From contig NZ_JAGFNU010000006.1 in assembly GCF_018457175.1 (NCBI RefSeq), positions 124,001 to 188,000 of the forward strand: a DNA stretch of 64,000 nt, given 5' to 3'. Positions 7,847 through 15,194 of this stretch are shown here, piece by piece. The stretch comes from Pseudohalocynthiibacter aestuariivivens (lineage in GTDB: Bacteria; Pseudomonadota; Alphaproteobacteria; Rhodobacterales; Rhodobacteraceae). The first letter of the stretch is position 1; every line of letters starts with the position of its first letter. The position numbers and the translations under genes were made by a program. Under the pieces are notes generated by a model. That model was not told the origin of the DNA. It ran no database searches and saw only the letters and a program-made list of their open reading frames with translations.

Positions 7847-8848
7847 TCAGAGCGTGGCGAGTGCATCCACCAGACGCGCCGCCCCCTGACGGAACGGGTC
7901 AACCGCAGGAATGCCCATGCGTGCCTCAACCTCTGCCAGATAGCTAAGTGCTTCATCATCGCTCAGGTGTTGCGTGTTCACAGAAACACCGACAACCTGA
8001 CAGGCCGGGTTTGAAACCCGTGCCAAAGGCAAAGCAGTATCACGCAGCTCTTCCAGCGAGGGCAAATCATATCCCGGCAGACCACGCATGTGGTTGCGTG
8101 TCGGCTCATGCGCAAGGATCAACGCGTCTGGCTGCCCACCGTGGAGCAACGCCATCGTGACACCAGAATAGGAAACGTGAAAAAGTGACCCCTGCCCTTC
8201 AATGTGATCCCAATGATCGTCGTCATTGTTGGGCGTAAGATATTCAACAGCACCCGCCATAAAATCGGCGATCACTGCATCAAGTGGCACACCTTGGCCT
8301 GTGATCAGGATACCAGTCTGACCCGTCGCGCGAAACGAGGTATTCATTCCCCGTTTCTGCATCTCGGCATCCATCGCCAGAGCAGTGTACATTTTGCCAA
8401 CGGAACAGTCCGTCCCAACCGCCAGGCAGCGCTTTCCCGTACGCTTTTCACCATTCGCGATTGGGTACCAGACCGTCGGAACCCGCACGTCGTGCACGGT
8501 GCCGCCGTGAGTTTGCGCAGCGGCGACAAGATCACCTTCGTCGCGCAACAGGTTGTGCAAACCAGAAGCAAGGTCAAACCCCATCTCGAGCGCCTCAATC
8601 AGCACAGCTTTCCATGCTGCTGAGATATAGCCGCCGCGGTTGGCGACACCAATGACCAGTGTTTTGGCGCCAGCGGCTTGCGCTTCTGCAAGGCTGAGAT
8701 CCTTAAGCCCAACGTCGGCGCCACATCCGGGTAACCGAAACTGACCAACGGCGTTTTCAGGGCGCCAATCCTTGATACCCTGCGCAACTTTTGCTGCGAG
8801 TTGGTCCGGCGCATCGCCGAGAAAAAGAAGGTATGGTGTTTCGATCAT
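7847..8848 (-). CDS. dgcN: D-glutamate N-acetyltransferase (DgcN), DUF1611 family
   Basis: 333 residues of the DUF1611 family. The N-terminal half has a Rossmann-like region with GVANRGGYIS; the C-terminal half has a P-loop-like AVGTDCSVGK (about 143-152) and HVSYSGVTMALLHG, LILAHEPTR. DgcN acetylates D-glutamate to N-acetyl-D-glutamate in the D-Glu catabolic route described in marine Pseudoalteromonas and roseobacters. It leads the minus-strand operon with dgcA and an aminotransferase. GGGGG lies eight bases before the ATG. No LysR-type dgcR gene is next to it, so the regulator must be elsewhere or different. Confidence 0.82.
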   Translation of the reverse strand: MIETPYLLFLGDAPDQLAAKVAQGIKDWRPENAVGQFRLPGCGADVGLKDLSLAEAQAAGAKTLVIGVANRGGYISAAWKAVLIEALEMGFDLASGLHNLLRDEGDLVAAAQTHGGTVHDVRVPTVWYPIANGEKRTGKRCLAVGTDCSVGKMYTALAMDAEMQKRGMNTSFRATGQTGILITGQGVPLDAVIADFMAGAVEYLTPNNDDDHWDHIEGQGSLFHVSYSGVTMALLHGGQPDALILAHEPTRNHMRGLPGYDLPSLEELRDTALPLARVSNPACQVVGVSVNTQHLSDDEALSYLAEVEARMGIPAVDPFRQGAARLVDALATL

Positions 8849-9170
8849 GTCAGCCCCCAGAAAAATCAGTCTCTATTATTCACAATTTTGGCAGGGAATA
8901 TTTCGCAAGATACGTGGCAATATTACTTATTGATGCACGTTTATTCGTGAGAATTAGAATTTCTTAGAATAATATATACTCTTTTATTCACAATACTTCA
9001 TTTTTCTCCTCTCACCAAATTTGATTCTAAACAAACTATCGCGAGTAGCTCTTTATAGTCGCTTAGCTTGAATTGCTGCAGTTGCAAGCAATGCTGCTTG
9101 CGCAGCATGACGCAATATTCTATCCCTCCAGCAATCCATAACGTAACATCATTACCGAGAGGCCAATTCT
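8849..9170. other. AT-rich divergent promoter region between dgcN and mcl1
   Basis: A 322-base gap with no gene, clearly richer in A and T than its surroundings. On the dgcN side an 11-base word, TTATTCACAAT, occurs twice in the same orientation (8876-8886 and 8994-9004), and TTATTCGTGAGAAT at 8941 is similar. Nearer mcl1 the sequence is rich in TTGC/GCAA words, with an inverted repeat at 9091-9108 (listed separately). The region must hold both promoters; I could not pick convincing -35/-10 pairs. Confidence 0.6.
9091..9108. promoter_or_regulatory. Inverted repeat upstream of mcl1 (possible operator)
   Basis: Perfect arms ATGCTGC and GCAGCAT separated by TTGC, 62 bases before the mcl1 start. 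The surrounding 40 bases are full of TTGC/GCAA half-sites, for example TTGCT at 9073 facing AGCAA at 9087. TTGC-rich palindromes are bound by ScfR/RamB-type acyl-CoA regulators in relatives; linking this site to them is inference. It could instead form a leader-RNA hairpin. Confidence 0.35.
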
Positions 9171-10127
9171 ATGAGCTTTCGCATTCAACCCGCTGCTCCA
9201 GCCCGTCCGAACCGTTGCCAATTGTTTGGCCCGGGCTCGCGCCCCGCGATCTTTGAAAAGATGGCCGCTAGCGCCGCAGATGTTATCAACCTTGATCTGG
9301 AAGACTCTGTCGCCCCTTCCGACAAAGATAGTGCGCGTGAGAATGTTATCGAAGCTATCAGTGGTGTTGATTGGGGAACCAAAACCCTGAGCGTCCGGAT
9401 CAATGGTCTCGATACACCCTACTGGTACAAAGATGTCGTTGATCTGATGGAACAGGCGGGCGACCGGTTGGATCAAATCATGATTCCGAAGGTGGGGTGT
9501 ACAGCAGATATCTATGCGGTTGATGCCCTGGTCAGCGCCATCGAGGCCGCAAAGGGGCGCGCAAAGCCGATCAGTTTTGAAGTGATTATCGAAAGTGCTG
9601 CTGGTATCGCGCATGTGGAAGAAATCGCTGCATCAAGCCCGCGACTTCAGGCGATGTCATTGGGTGCTGCGGATTTTGCTGCGTCGATGGGCATGCAGAC
9701 AACCGGAATCGGCGGCACGCAAGAAAACTATTACATGTACCGTGAAGGCGAAAAACACTGGTCCGACCCGTGGCACTGGGCGCAGGCTGCAATTGTTGCG
9801 GCATGTCGCACACACGGAGTTTTGCCTGTCGACGGCCCCTTTGGCGATTTCAGCGATGATGAAGGCTTTCGCGCACAAGCCCGACGCTCGGCCACTTTGG
9901 GTATGGTTGGCAAATGGGCGATCCACCCAAAGCAGATTGCAATCGCGAACGAGGTCTTCACACCCTCAGAGGAACAGGTTACCGAGGCACGTGAAATCCT
10001 TGCTGCAATGGAAACCGCAAAGGCGAACGGCGAAGGCGCAACTGTCTACAAAGGTCGTTTGGTTGATATCGCGAGCATTAAACAGGCCGAAGTGATTGTC
10101 CGGCAGTCAGAAATGATTAACGATTAA
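9171..10127 (+). CDS. mcl1: L-malyl-CoA/beta-methylmalyl-CoA lyase
   Basis: 318 residues, the length of Rhodobacter Mcl1. CitE-like TIM barrel: INLDLEDSVAP (acidic residues near the Mg site), LSVRINGLDTP, IMIPKVG, FEVIIESAAGI (Glu Mg ligand), MSLGAADFAASMG (Asp ligand) and GKWAIHPKQI. The enzyme cleaves L-malyl-CoA to acetyl-CoA and glyoxylate and acts on beta-methylmalyl-CoA in the ethylmalonyl-CoA route of C2 assimilation. GAGAGG precedes the ATG. It faces dgcN divergently and is followed after 27 bases by a racemase-fold gene. No other ethylmalonyl-CoA pathway gene is in the window. Confidence 0.93.
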   Translation: MSFRIQPAAPARPNRCQLFGPGSRPAIFEKMAASAADVINLDLEDSVAPSDKDSARENVIEAISGVDWGTKTLSVRINGLDTPYWYKDVVDLMEQAGDRLDQIMIPKVGCTADIYAVDALVSAIEAAKGRAKPISFEVIIESAAGIAHVEEIAASSPRLQAMSLGAADFAASMGMQTTGIGGTQENYYMYREGEKHWSDPWHWAQAAIVAACRTHGVLPVDGPFGDFSDDEGFRAQARRSATLGMVGKWAIHPKQIAIANEVFTPSEEQVTEAREILAAMETAKANGEGATVYKGRLVDIASIKQAEVIVRQSEMIND

Positions 10128-10154
10128 GACACATAGGAATTCGGGATAGGCGCG

Positions 10155-10772
10155 ATGGAAAAACCACTGACGCTTTTGCACACAGCAACGGTGCATCACG
10201 CAACCTTTTCAAAACTGGCAGAGCAAATTGCGCCAAATTTGGAACTTGTACAGCACATCCACGAAGACTGGCTGACGCGCGCGCGTGAAAATGGCATGGA
10301 TTCTGCTTTGCATGCAGAGATTTCTGAGTTGGTGCAAACTGCAGACGGCCCTGTTGTTTGCACCTGCACAACTTTGGGCCCGGTCGCAGAAGAGCTTGGT
10401 GCTATCCGAATAGACCGGCCCATGATGAGTGCAGCGGCGCGGCGTGGTGGAAAAATTCTGATGGTATTTTGTCTGGAAAGCACGCGGACCCCCAGCACTG
10501 AGCTTTTGGAACAGGAAATTGAAGCGACTGATTCAGACGCAACGATCATACCAATGTTCCTTGAGCAGTTTTGGCCCTTGTTTGAAGCTGGTGAAAACGA
10601 GGCGTTTCTGGCCTGCATTGCCGGGGCCGTGAACGCATATGTTGTTGACCATCCTGACACAAACACCGTCGTGCTTGCGCAAGCATCGATGGCTGGCGCG
10701 TCTTCTTTATTGAGCCAGCTAAAGATGCCGGTTCTGACTTCGCCTGGAATTGCCCTTCAAGCCTTTGCTTAA
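10155..10772 (+). CDS. Asp/Glu racemase-superfamily protein with one catalytic Cys
   Basis: 205 residues with the two-lobe layout of the Asp/Glu/hydantoin racemase superfamily: HTATVHHATF at the start, VVCTCTTLGPVAEELG where the first catalytic Cys loop lies, and NTVVLAQASMAGASSLL where the second should be. At that second site AQAS stands in place of the usual CT, so only one lobe has the Cys. A two-base racemase mechanism is therefore unlikely; a decarboxylase, lyase or non-enzymatic role is possible. It follows mcl1 by 27 bases and may be cotranscribed. Confidence 0.65.
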   Translation: MEKPLTLLHTATVHHATFSKLAEQIAPNLELVQHIHEDWLTRARENGMDSALHAEISELVQTADGPVVCTCTTLGPVAEELGAIRIDRPMMSAAARRGGKILMVFCLESTRTPSTELLEQEIEATDSDATIIPMFLEQFWPLFEAGENEAFLACIAGAVNAYVVDHPDTNTVVLAQASMAGASSLLSQLKMPVLTSPGIALQAFA

Positions 10773-10936
10773 AACTGATACGCAATTCGCATTAATTAAT
10801 TTTTTTGATTGATCGAACTTGGAAACGCAGGAAAATCCCACTCGCCATAGGCTTATCTGCGCGTCATAATCTTGCTGAGTTGCATTGCGCAGCGGGTATT
10901 GCCATATACGGACAGATCAGGTTTCCGGAGTAGATT

Positions 10937-11899
10937 ATGACCCACTATCTCGAATTCGAAAAGCCGCTTGCCGAAATTGAAGGCAAAGCCGAAGAACTGC
11001 GCGCCCTTGCGCGTGCGAATGAAGAGATGGACGTCGAACAAGAAGCCGCCGGGTTGGATAAAAAGGCGGCGACCATGCTGGTCGACCTCTACAAAAACCT
11101 TTCACCATGGCGCAAATGTCAGGTCGCGCGCCACCCTGACCGTCCGCATTGCAAAGATTACATAAATGCGCTGTTTAAAGAATACACGCCACTCGCCGGA
11201 GACCGTAATTTTGCGGATGACCACGCAGTCATGGGTGGGCTTGCACGGCTTGGCGATACCGCGGTGATGGTCATTGGCCACGAAAAGGGCAACGATACGA
11301 AAACTCGTATCGAGCGCAATTTCGGGATGGCACGGCCAGAGGGGTATCGTAAAGCGATCCGGCTTATGGAAATGGCCGATAAATTTGGCCTTCCGATCAT
11401 CACACTTGTAGACACCCCGGGTGCATACCCCGGCAAAGGCGCAGAAGAGCGCGGCCAGTCAGAGGCGATCGCACGCTCAACCGAAAAATGTTTGCAGGTC
11501 AAAGTGCCGTTAATTTCGGTTATCATCGGCGAGGGCGGGTCTGGCGGTGCAGTAGCATTCGCGACGGGCAACAAAATTTTGATGCTCGAACATTCAATCT
11601 ATTCGGTGATCAGCCCTGAAGGATGTGCCTCTATCCTTTGGAAGGACGCGGAGAAAATGCGCGAAGCGGCCGAAGCATTGCGTCTGACTGCGCAAGATCT
11701 GCTTAAACTGGGCGTAGCAGATACAGTCATCAAAGAACCTGTTGGTGGCGCACAACGCGACCGTACCGCTGCAATAGAAGCAGTAGGTCGTGCACTGGAA
11801 ACAACGCTGGCAGAACTTTTAAAGAAAAAGCCTGATGCGCTGGTCAAGGACAGACGAAAGAAATATCTGGATCTCGGATCAAAGGGGCTCGCTGCATAA
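10937..11899 (+). CDS. accA: Acetyl-CoA carboxylase carboxyltransferase subunit alpha
   Basis: 320 residues. AccA with AccD transfers the carboxyl group from carboxybiotin to acetyl-CoA, making malonyl-CoA for fatty acid synthesis. Seen: the N-terminal [37 protein letters not shown], the crotonase-fold oxyanion region [19 protein letters not shown], and [17 protein letters not shown]. Length and motifs are complete. GGAG lies just upstream of the ATG. It is preceded by a 164-base gap with no gene and converges on the MarR gene, the stops 14 bases apart. Confidence 0.96.
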   Translation: MTHYLEFEKPLAEIEGKAEELRALARANEEMDVEQEAAGLDKKAATMLVDLYKNLSPWRKCQVARHPDRPHCKDYINALFKEYTPLAGDRNFADDHAVMGGLARLGDTAVMVIGHEKGNDTKTRIERNFGMARPEGYRKAIRLMEMADKFGLPIITLVDTPGAYPGKGAEERGQSEAIARSTEKCLQVKVPLISVIIGEGGSGGAVAFATGNKILMLEHSIYSVISPEGCASILWKDAEKMREAAEALRLTAQDLLKLGVADTVIKEPVGGAQRDRTAAIEAVGRALETTLAELLKKKPDALVKDRRKKYLDLGSKGLAA

Positions 11900-11913
11900 C
11901 CTGGAAAAAGGTT

Positions 11914-12363
11914 TCATTTCCTGTCGGGTGGGCTGATCTGATCAAGGCGTGAAGCAACACTTTCTATTTCCGACGCGCTAAACCTGTCTTCCAGCAGTTT
12001 TTTCAAACACTCTTCATAAACGGGCCACATCTTTCGGCGGGTTTCCCTTCCGTCTTTCGTAATTCTTACAGCGTGCCCCCTGCCGTCTGAGTCACAGGCA
12101 ATCCTGGAAATTAACCCCGCGTTTTCAATTTTGTTCAATAAACGCGAGGTCCCGTATTGCGGCAACAATAACTGATCCTTCAGCGCGTATGGCCGTATGC
12201 CTTCTTTTCCTGCCTTTTCGATTTCGAGCAGGGCGTCATACCAGTTTAGTGGTGGCAAACTCTGCGTTGCCAACTCGGCCTCGATAAACGCGAGCGCACG
12301 TTCGCTTGCGCGCATAAGGCTTTTCCACAGATCGATAGTTTCATCTTTGATTTGTTTAGCCAT
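11914..12363 (-). CDS. MarR-family transcriptional regulator
   Basis: 149 residues with a MarR winged-helix core: WYDALLEIEKAG, the recognition region LLLPQYGTSRLLNKIENAGLI and the wing DSDGRGHAVRITKDGRE. The frame is open to 12441, but that start would lie inside an operator, so the ATG at 12363 is preferred. It is divergent from a glutathione S-transferase gene across 98 bases that hold two copies of one inverted repeat. The natural reading is an autoregulated repressor of itself and the GST, relieved by an electrophile or aromatic ligand; the ligand is unknown. Confidence 0.85.
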   Translation of the reverse strand: MAKQIKDETIDLWKSLMRASERALAFIEAELATQSLPPLNWYDALLEIEKAGKEGIRPYALKDQLLLPQYGTSRLLNKIENAGLISRIACDSDGRGHAVRITKDGRETRRKMWPVYEECLKKLLEDRFSASEIESVASRLDQISPPDRK

Positions 12364-12377
12364 ATCGGGTTCATGAC

Positions 12378-12401
12378 ATATAGATGCAAATGCATCAAGG
12401 T
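12378..12401. promoter_or_regulatory. Probable MarR operator, marR-proximal copy
   Basis: Core GATGC-AAAT-GCATC (12383-12396). The marR-side arm ATATAGATGC (12378-12387) is identical to that of the second copy; the other arm diverges outside GCATC. Its edge lies 14 bases upstream of the marR ATG, where it would block transcription or initiation of the regulator gene. Confidence 0.6.
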
Positions 12402-12423
12402 TGACTCTAAAATATATCCACCC

Positions 12424-12447
12424 ATATAGATGCGATTGCATCTATAT
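12424..12447. promoter_or_regulatory. Probable MarR operator, GST-proximal copy
   Basis: A perfect inverted repeat: arm ATATAGATGC (12424-12433), spacer GATT, arm GCATCTATAT (12438-12447). Its edge lies 14 bases upstream of the GST ATG, the same distance as the first copy from marR. The centres of the two sites are 46 bases apart. Palindromes of this size between a marR gene and its divergent target are the usual MarR binding sites. Confidence 0.7.
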
Positions 12448-12461
12448 TAAAGGATCACCAA

Positions 12462-13154
12462 ATGACACTTCACCTGATCAGCCACCACCTGTGCCCTTAT
12501 GTACAACGCGCAGCCATTTCACTTGCAGAAAAAGGCGTTTTGTTTGACCGTACGTATATCGACCTCTCGAACAAACCTGACTGGTTCCTAAAAATTTCGC
12601 CGCTTGGAAAAACACCTGTATTGGTGGCAGAGAATACTCCAATCTTCGAATCCGCAGTTATTCTGGAATATCTTGAAGATACGCAACCAAACCCACTTCA
12701 TCCCAATAATCCTCTGACACGTGCGCGTGACCGGGCTTGGGTTGAGTTTGGATCTGCTATTCTGAACGATATTGCGGGGTTCTATAACGCGGATAACTCT
12801 GAGAACCTCAGCAAGAAATCGATTGCGCTCTCTGAAAAATTCACCCGCTTAGAGACGGAGATTGGCGAGGGGCCCTACTTTAACGGTGCTGATTTTAGTC
12901 TCGTTGACGCAGTTTTCGGCCCAGTCTTTCGGTACTTCGATGTCTTTGACCAAATCCTTGACCACTCAGTTTTTGAGGGCAAACCCAAAGTGGCCCACTG
13001 GCGTGCAATGCTGACAAAAAGACCTTCAATTGTCGAAGCTGTATCGTCGGATTACAATAATCAACTGCTTGAATTCCTAAAAAATCGCGATTCACACCTT
13101 GCTGCGCTTATCGCCTCTGCAAACCTCGCGCCAGCGCTAAGCAACGCGCTGTGA
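12462..13154 (+). CDS. Glutathione S-transferase family protein (Cys-type)
   Basis: 230 residues. The thioredoxin-like N-domain has CPYVQRAAI with Cys11 at the usual active position of omega/beta-like GSTs, the cis-Pro region LGKTPVL and ESAVILEYL for the gamma-glutamyl contact; an all-helical C-domain follows with SLVDAVFGPVF. Such enzymes usually do glutathione-dependent thiol transfer or reductive dehalogenation rather than classic conjugation. AGGATC precedes the start. It is divergent from the MarR gene and probably repressed by it. A hairpin terminator lies beyond the stop. Confidence 0.85.
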   Translation: MTLHLISHHLCPYVQRAAISLAEKGVLFDRTYIDLSNKPDWFLKISPLGKTPVLVAENTPIFESAVILEYLEDTQPNPLHPNNPLTRARDRAWVEFGSAILNDIAGFYNADNSENLSKKSIALSEKFTRLETEIGEGPYFNGADFSLVDAVFGPVFRYFDVFDQILDHSVFEGKPKVAHWRAMLTKRPSIVEAVSSDYNNQLLEFLKNRDSHLAALIASANLAPALSNAL

Positions 13155-13226
13155 GCCGCTGACAGACCGTCTGATCCAGGGTCGGATTGCGACGTGTTAT
13201 TCTGAAATTCAAGCGAGCTCATAAAA

Positions 13227-13262
13227 AAAACCGCAGCCATTCCTGAACGGGGCCGCGGTTTT
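13227..13262. terminator. Bidirectional rho-independent terminator
   Basis: Arms AAAACCGC (13227-13234) and GCGGTTTT (13255-13262), with an A-run on the left and a T-run on the right, so it can end transcription both of the GST gene (plus) and of the response regulator gene (minus), which converge here. Confidence 0.65.
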
Positions 13263-13318
13263 CGTTTGTTAGGTTGGGATGGTTGGCTGCTGACACCAAC
13301 CATCCCTTTGGCAGTTTA

Positions 13319-14299
13319 TTATGGGACACGCCGAATGTTCGGTCGGCTGAGTAGCCCTTGTTTTGCATTGTAGGTGTCTTCCGACCGCGCAATTGCCACG
13401 CGGAAAATCCGGTGCGTTCCCTTGGAGGCGCTCACACGAGGCTTCAGCGATTTCCCAACCGAAACATTGATGTCCATAGGTGAACCATTGTCGTAAGCTA
13501 ACTCACGCTCATCAATCGCGTATTGAAGCGTCAATACCGCATCCGGATCGGAGTCAAAGTAGTTGCTATGAGAAACGCATAGAAAATGTCCGCTTCCCGC
13601 GTAAGTCATCAGGAAAAACCCTTTTTCCCGAAGGATTTCAGCGATCACGTCAGCGACCTCTGACAAGGCAAAAGAATACTCCAGCGGGCTTGTCTTTGAG
13701 TGGATCTCTTCCGCCTGATCAATCTTGATCGCGAAGATATTTGAACTGTCCAACCCAGCTCTTGAAAGCTGACCCAGATAGTTTGAAAGCGCTTCATATT
13801 CGACCGCACCTTCAACATCTTCGATGCGCTGCGGATCAAGGAATGCTGTTGCGACAACGGGTTCGCTTTTGCTCACAGGGGAGGTTTTGGCCGCCTGACG
13901 CTCTTTGACGCCATTCTGAGAAGCGATCAGTTTTTCCGCGATATGCACCCGGGCACCAATCTCTGTCACGTCGAACGGTTTTGTAACATAGTCAGTTGCA
14001 CCTGCCTCGAACGCCCGGTCGATATGCGAGATGTCAGACATCACGGTCAACATAATGATTGGTGTTTCTTTATAACCCGGCAAAGCGCGAATTCTGCGGC
14101 ATAGCTCGATACCGTCCATACCCGGCATTGCGATATCAAGGAAAAGACAGTCGAACTTGGGTTCTTCCCGCTCTAAAAGCGAAAGAGCGCGGATAGGGGA
14201 CGCGCGAACTGACACGTCGTGATACCCAGAGTTTGCCAAAACAACTGGAAGTAGTTCGAGGATGAATACATCATCATCAACGGCAAGTATTTTCATCAA
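13319..14299 (-). CDS. Response regulator: receiver domain plus degenerate GGDEF-like output domain
   Basis: 326 residues. Receiver domain at 1-125: acidic pair D9/D10, phospho-acceptor D55 in LFLDIAMPGMDG, T85 and K107 (YVTKPFD). After a linker, residues about 170-310 look like a decayed nucleotide cyclase fold: LSNYLGQLSRAGLDSSNIFAIKID, then TYAGSGHFLCVS where a GGDEF loop would sit. The signature is lost, so c-di-GMP synthesis is unlikely. No histidine kinase is adjacent, so the partner is unknown. A second ATG three bases in is an alternative start. It converges on the GST gene with a shared terminator. Confidence 0.8.
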   Translation of the reverse strand: MMKILAVDDDVFILELLPVVLANSGYHDVSVRASPIRALSLLEREEPKFDCLFLDIAMPGMDGIELCRRIRALPGYKETPIIMLTVMSDISHIDRAFEAGATDYVTKPFDVTEIGARVHIAEKLIASQNGVKERQAAKTSPVSKSEPVVATAFLDPQRIEDVEGAVEYEALSNYLGQLSRAGLDSSNIFAIKIDQAEEIHSKTSPLEYSFALSEVADVIAEILREKGFFLMTYAGSGHFLCVSHSNYFDSDPDAVLTLQYAIDERELAYDNGSPMDINVSVGKSLKPRVSASKGTHRIFRVAIARSEDTYNAKQGLLSRPNIRRVP

Positions 14300-14616
14300 A
14301 TTTCTCCGCAGCTGTCTTACTGACTTGAGAGATCAGACTAGTTGATGGGGATTGTATTTTTTATGGAAATTTTAAGGCCATATTATGTTGTATTGTTTCT
14401 AAACACCCGCTCTAGGGGAGTGCGAAAGTGGAAAAACATCCGACCCTATCTTTAGAAACTCTAGAGCAAACGACGTTCAGATGCAGCGGTTTTTCGTGCA
14501 AACACTAGGAAACCCATACTTTTCCTTGCTCAATAGAAAAATTTTAATGTTCAAAAAAACTTAGTCTGACCCATACCTCACCATGCAGCCTTTGTTTAGC
14601 TACTGATCTGTTGTTC
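14300..14616. other. AT-rich gap between response regulator and Lrp genes
   Basis: 317 bases with no supported gene. It must hold the promoter of the response regulator (minus) and the 3' end region of the Lrp gene (minus). It contains long A/T runs such as TTTTTTATGG and AAAATTTTAATG. A 36-codon plus-strand frame from about 14345 has no ribosome site and no recognisable sequence. I see no repeat or RNA structure that I can support. Confidence 0.5.
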
Positions 14617-15075
14617 TCAAATGACAGAAGCAAAGGCGCGGTTCTGTTTTACGGTCCCGTACGCAAAGCTCGTATCGATCGACGCAATCGAAGGGATTCG
14701 GTGAATTTTCTCACGAATAAAGTCTTCGTAAGACGCTAGGCTTTCAACGATCACGCGCAGCAGATAGTCGCTGTCTCCAGTCATCAGATAGCAATCAAGG
14801 ACTTCGTCGATCCGGTTTATGTGCTGCTCAAACACCTGAACGGCCTCTTTATTGTGGTGCTCCAGCCGAATACGAATGAAGACAGTAATAGGCAAACCAT
14901 AGGCCGCCTGATCAACCAACGCCGTATATCCCTGGATAACTCCGGATTTCTCAAGGTTTCGCAAGCGGCGCAAACACGGTGATGGCGATAGATTCACCCG
15001 TTCAGCAAGTTCATTATTTGTAAGCCGCCCATCAAGTTGAAGCTCGCGAATAATTTGTTGGTCTTTAGCATCCAT
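14617..15075 (-). CDS. Lrp/AsnC-family regulator, probably of megL
   Basis: 152 residues. N-terminal helix-turn-helix (KDQQIIRELQLDGRLTNNELAERVNLS, then CLRRLRNLEKSGVI) and C-terminal RAM/ligand domain with VFIRIRLEHH, CYLMTGDSDYLLRV and SIDTSFAYGTVK. I chose the ATG at 15075, which has AAGAAGG eight bases upstream; a longer frame from 15105 has no such site. It is divergent from methionine gamma-lyase, as MdeR is from MdeA in Pseudomonas putida, so activation of megL in response to methionine is likely. Promoters of both lie in 15076-15194. Confidence 0.85.
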   Translation of the reverse strand: MDAKDQQIIRELQLDGRLTNNELAERVNLSPSPCLRRLRNLEKSGVIQGYTALVDQAAYGLPITVFIRIRLEHHNKEAVQVFEQHINRIDEVLDCYLMTGDSDYLLRVIVESLASYEDFIREKIHRIPSIASIDTSFAYGTVKQNRAFASVI

Positions 15076-15194
15076 ATCTTCGACCTTCTTAGCAATAACT
15101 GCCATTTATATTTCATTACTTGGCAATATTAGCAACTAAATGCGCTCTTACTTAGCATATCATAGAGGTAACTCAAAGTACCGGAGACGCAGAA

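Noticed and set aside
14345-14455. A 36-codon plus-strand frame in the gap before the Lrp gene
   Set aside because: No ribosome site, AT-driven composition and no recognisable sequence.
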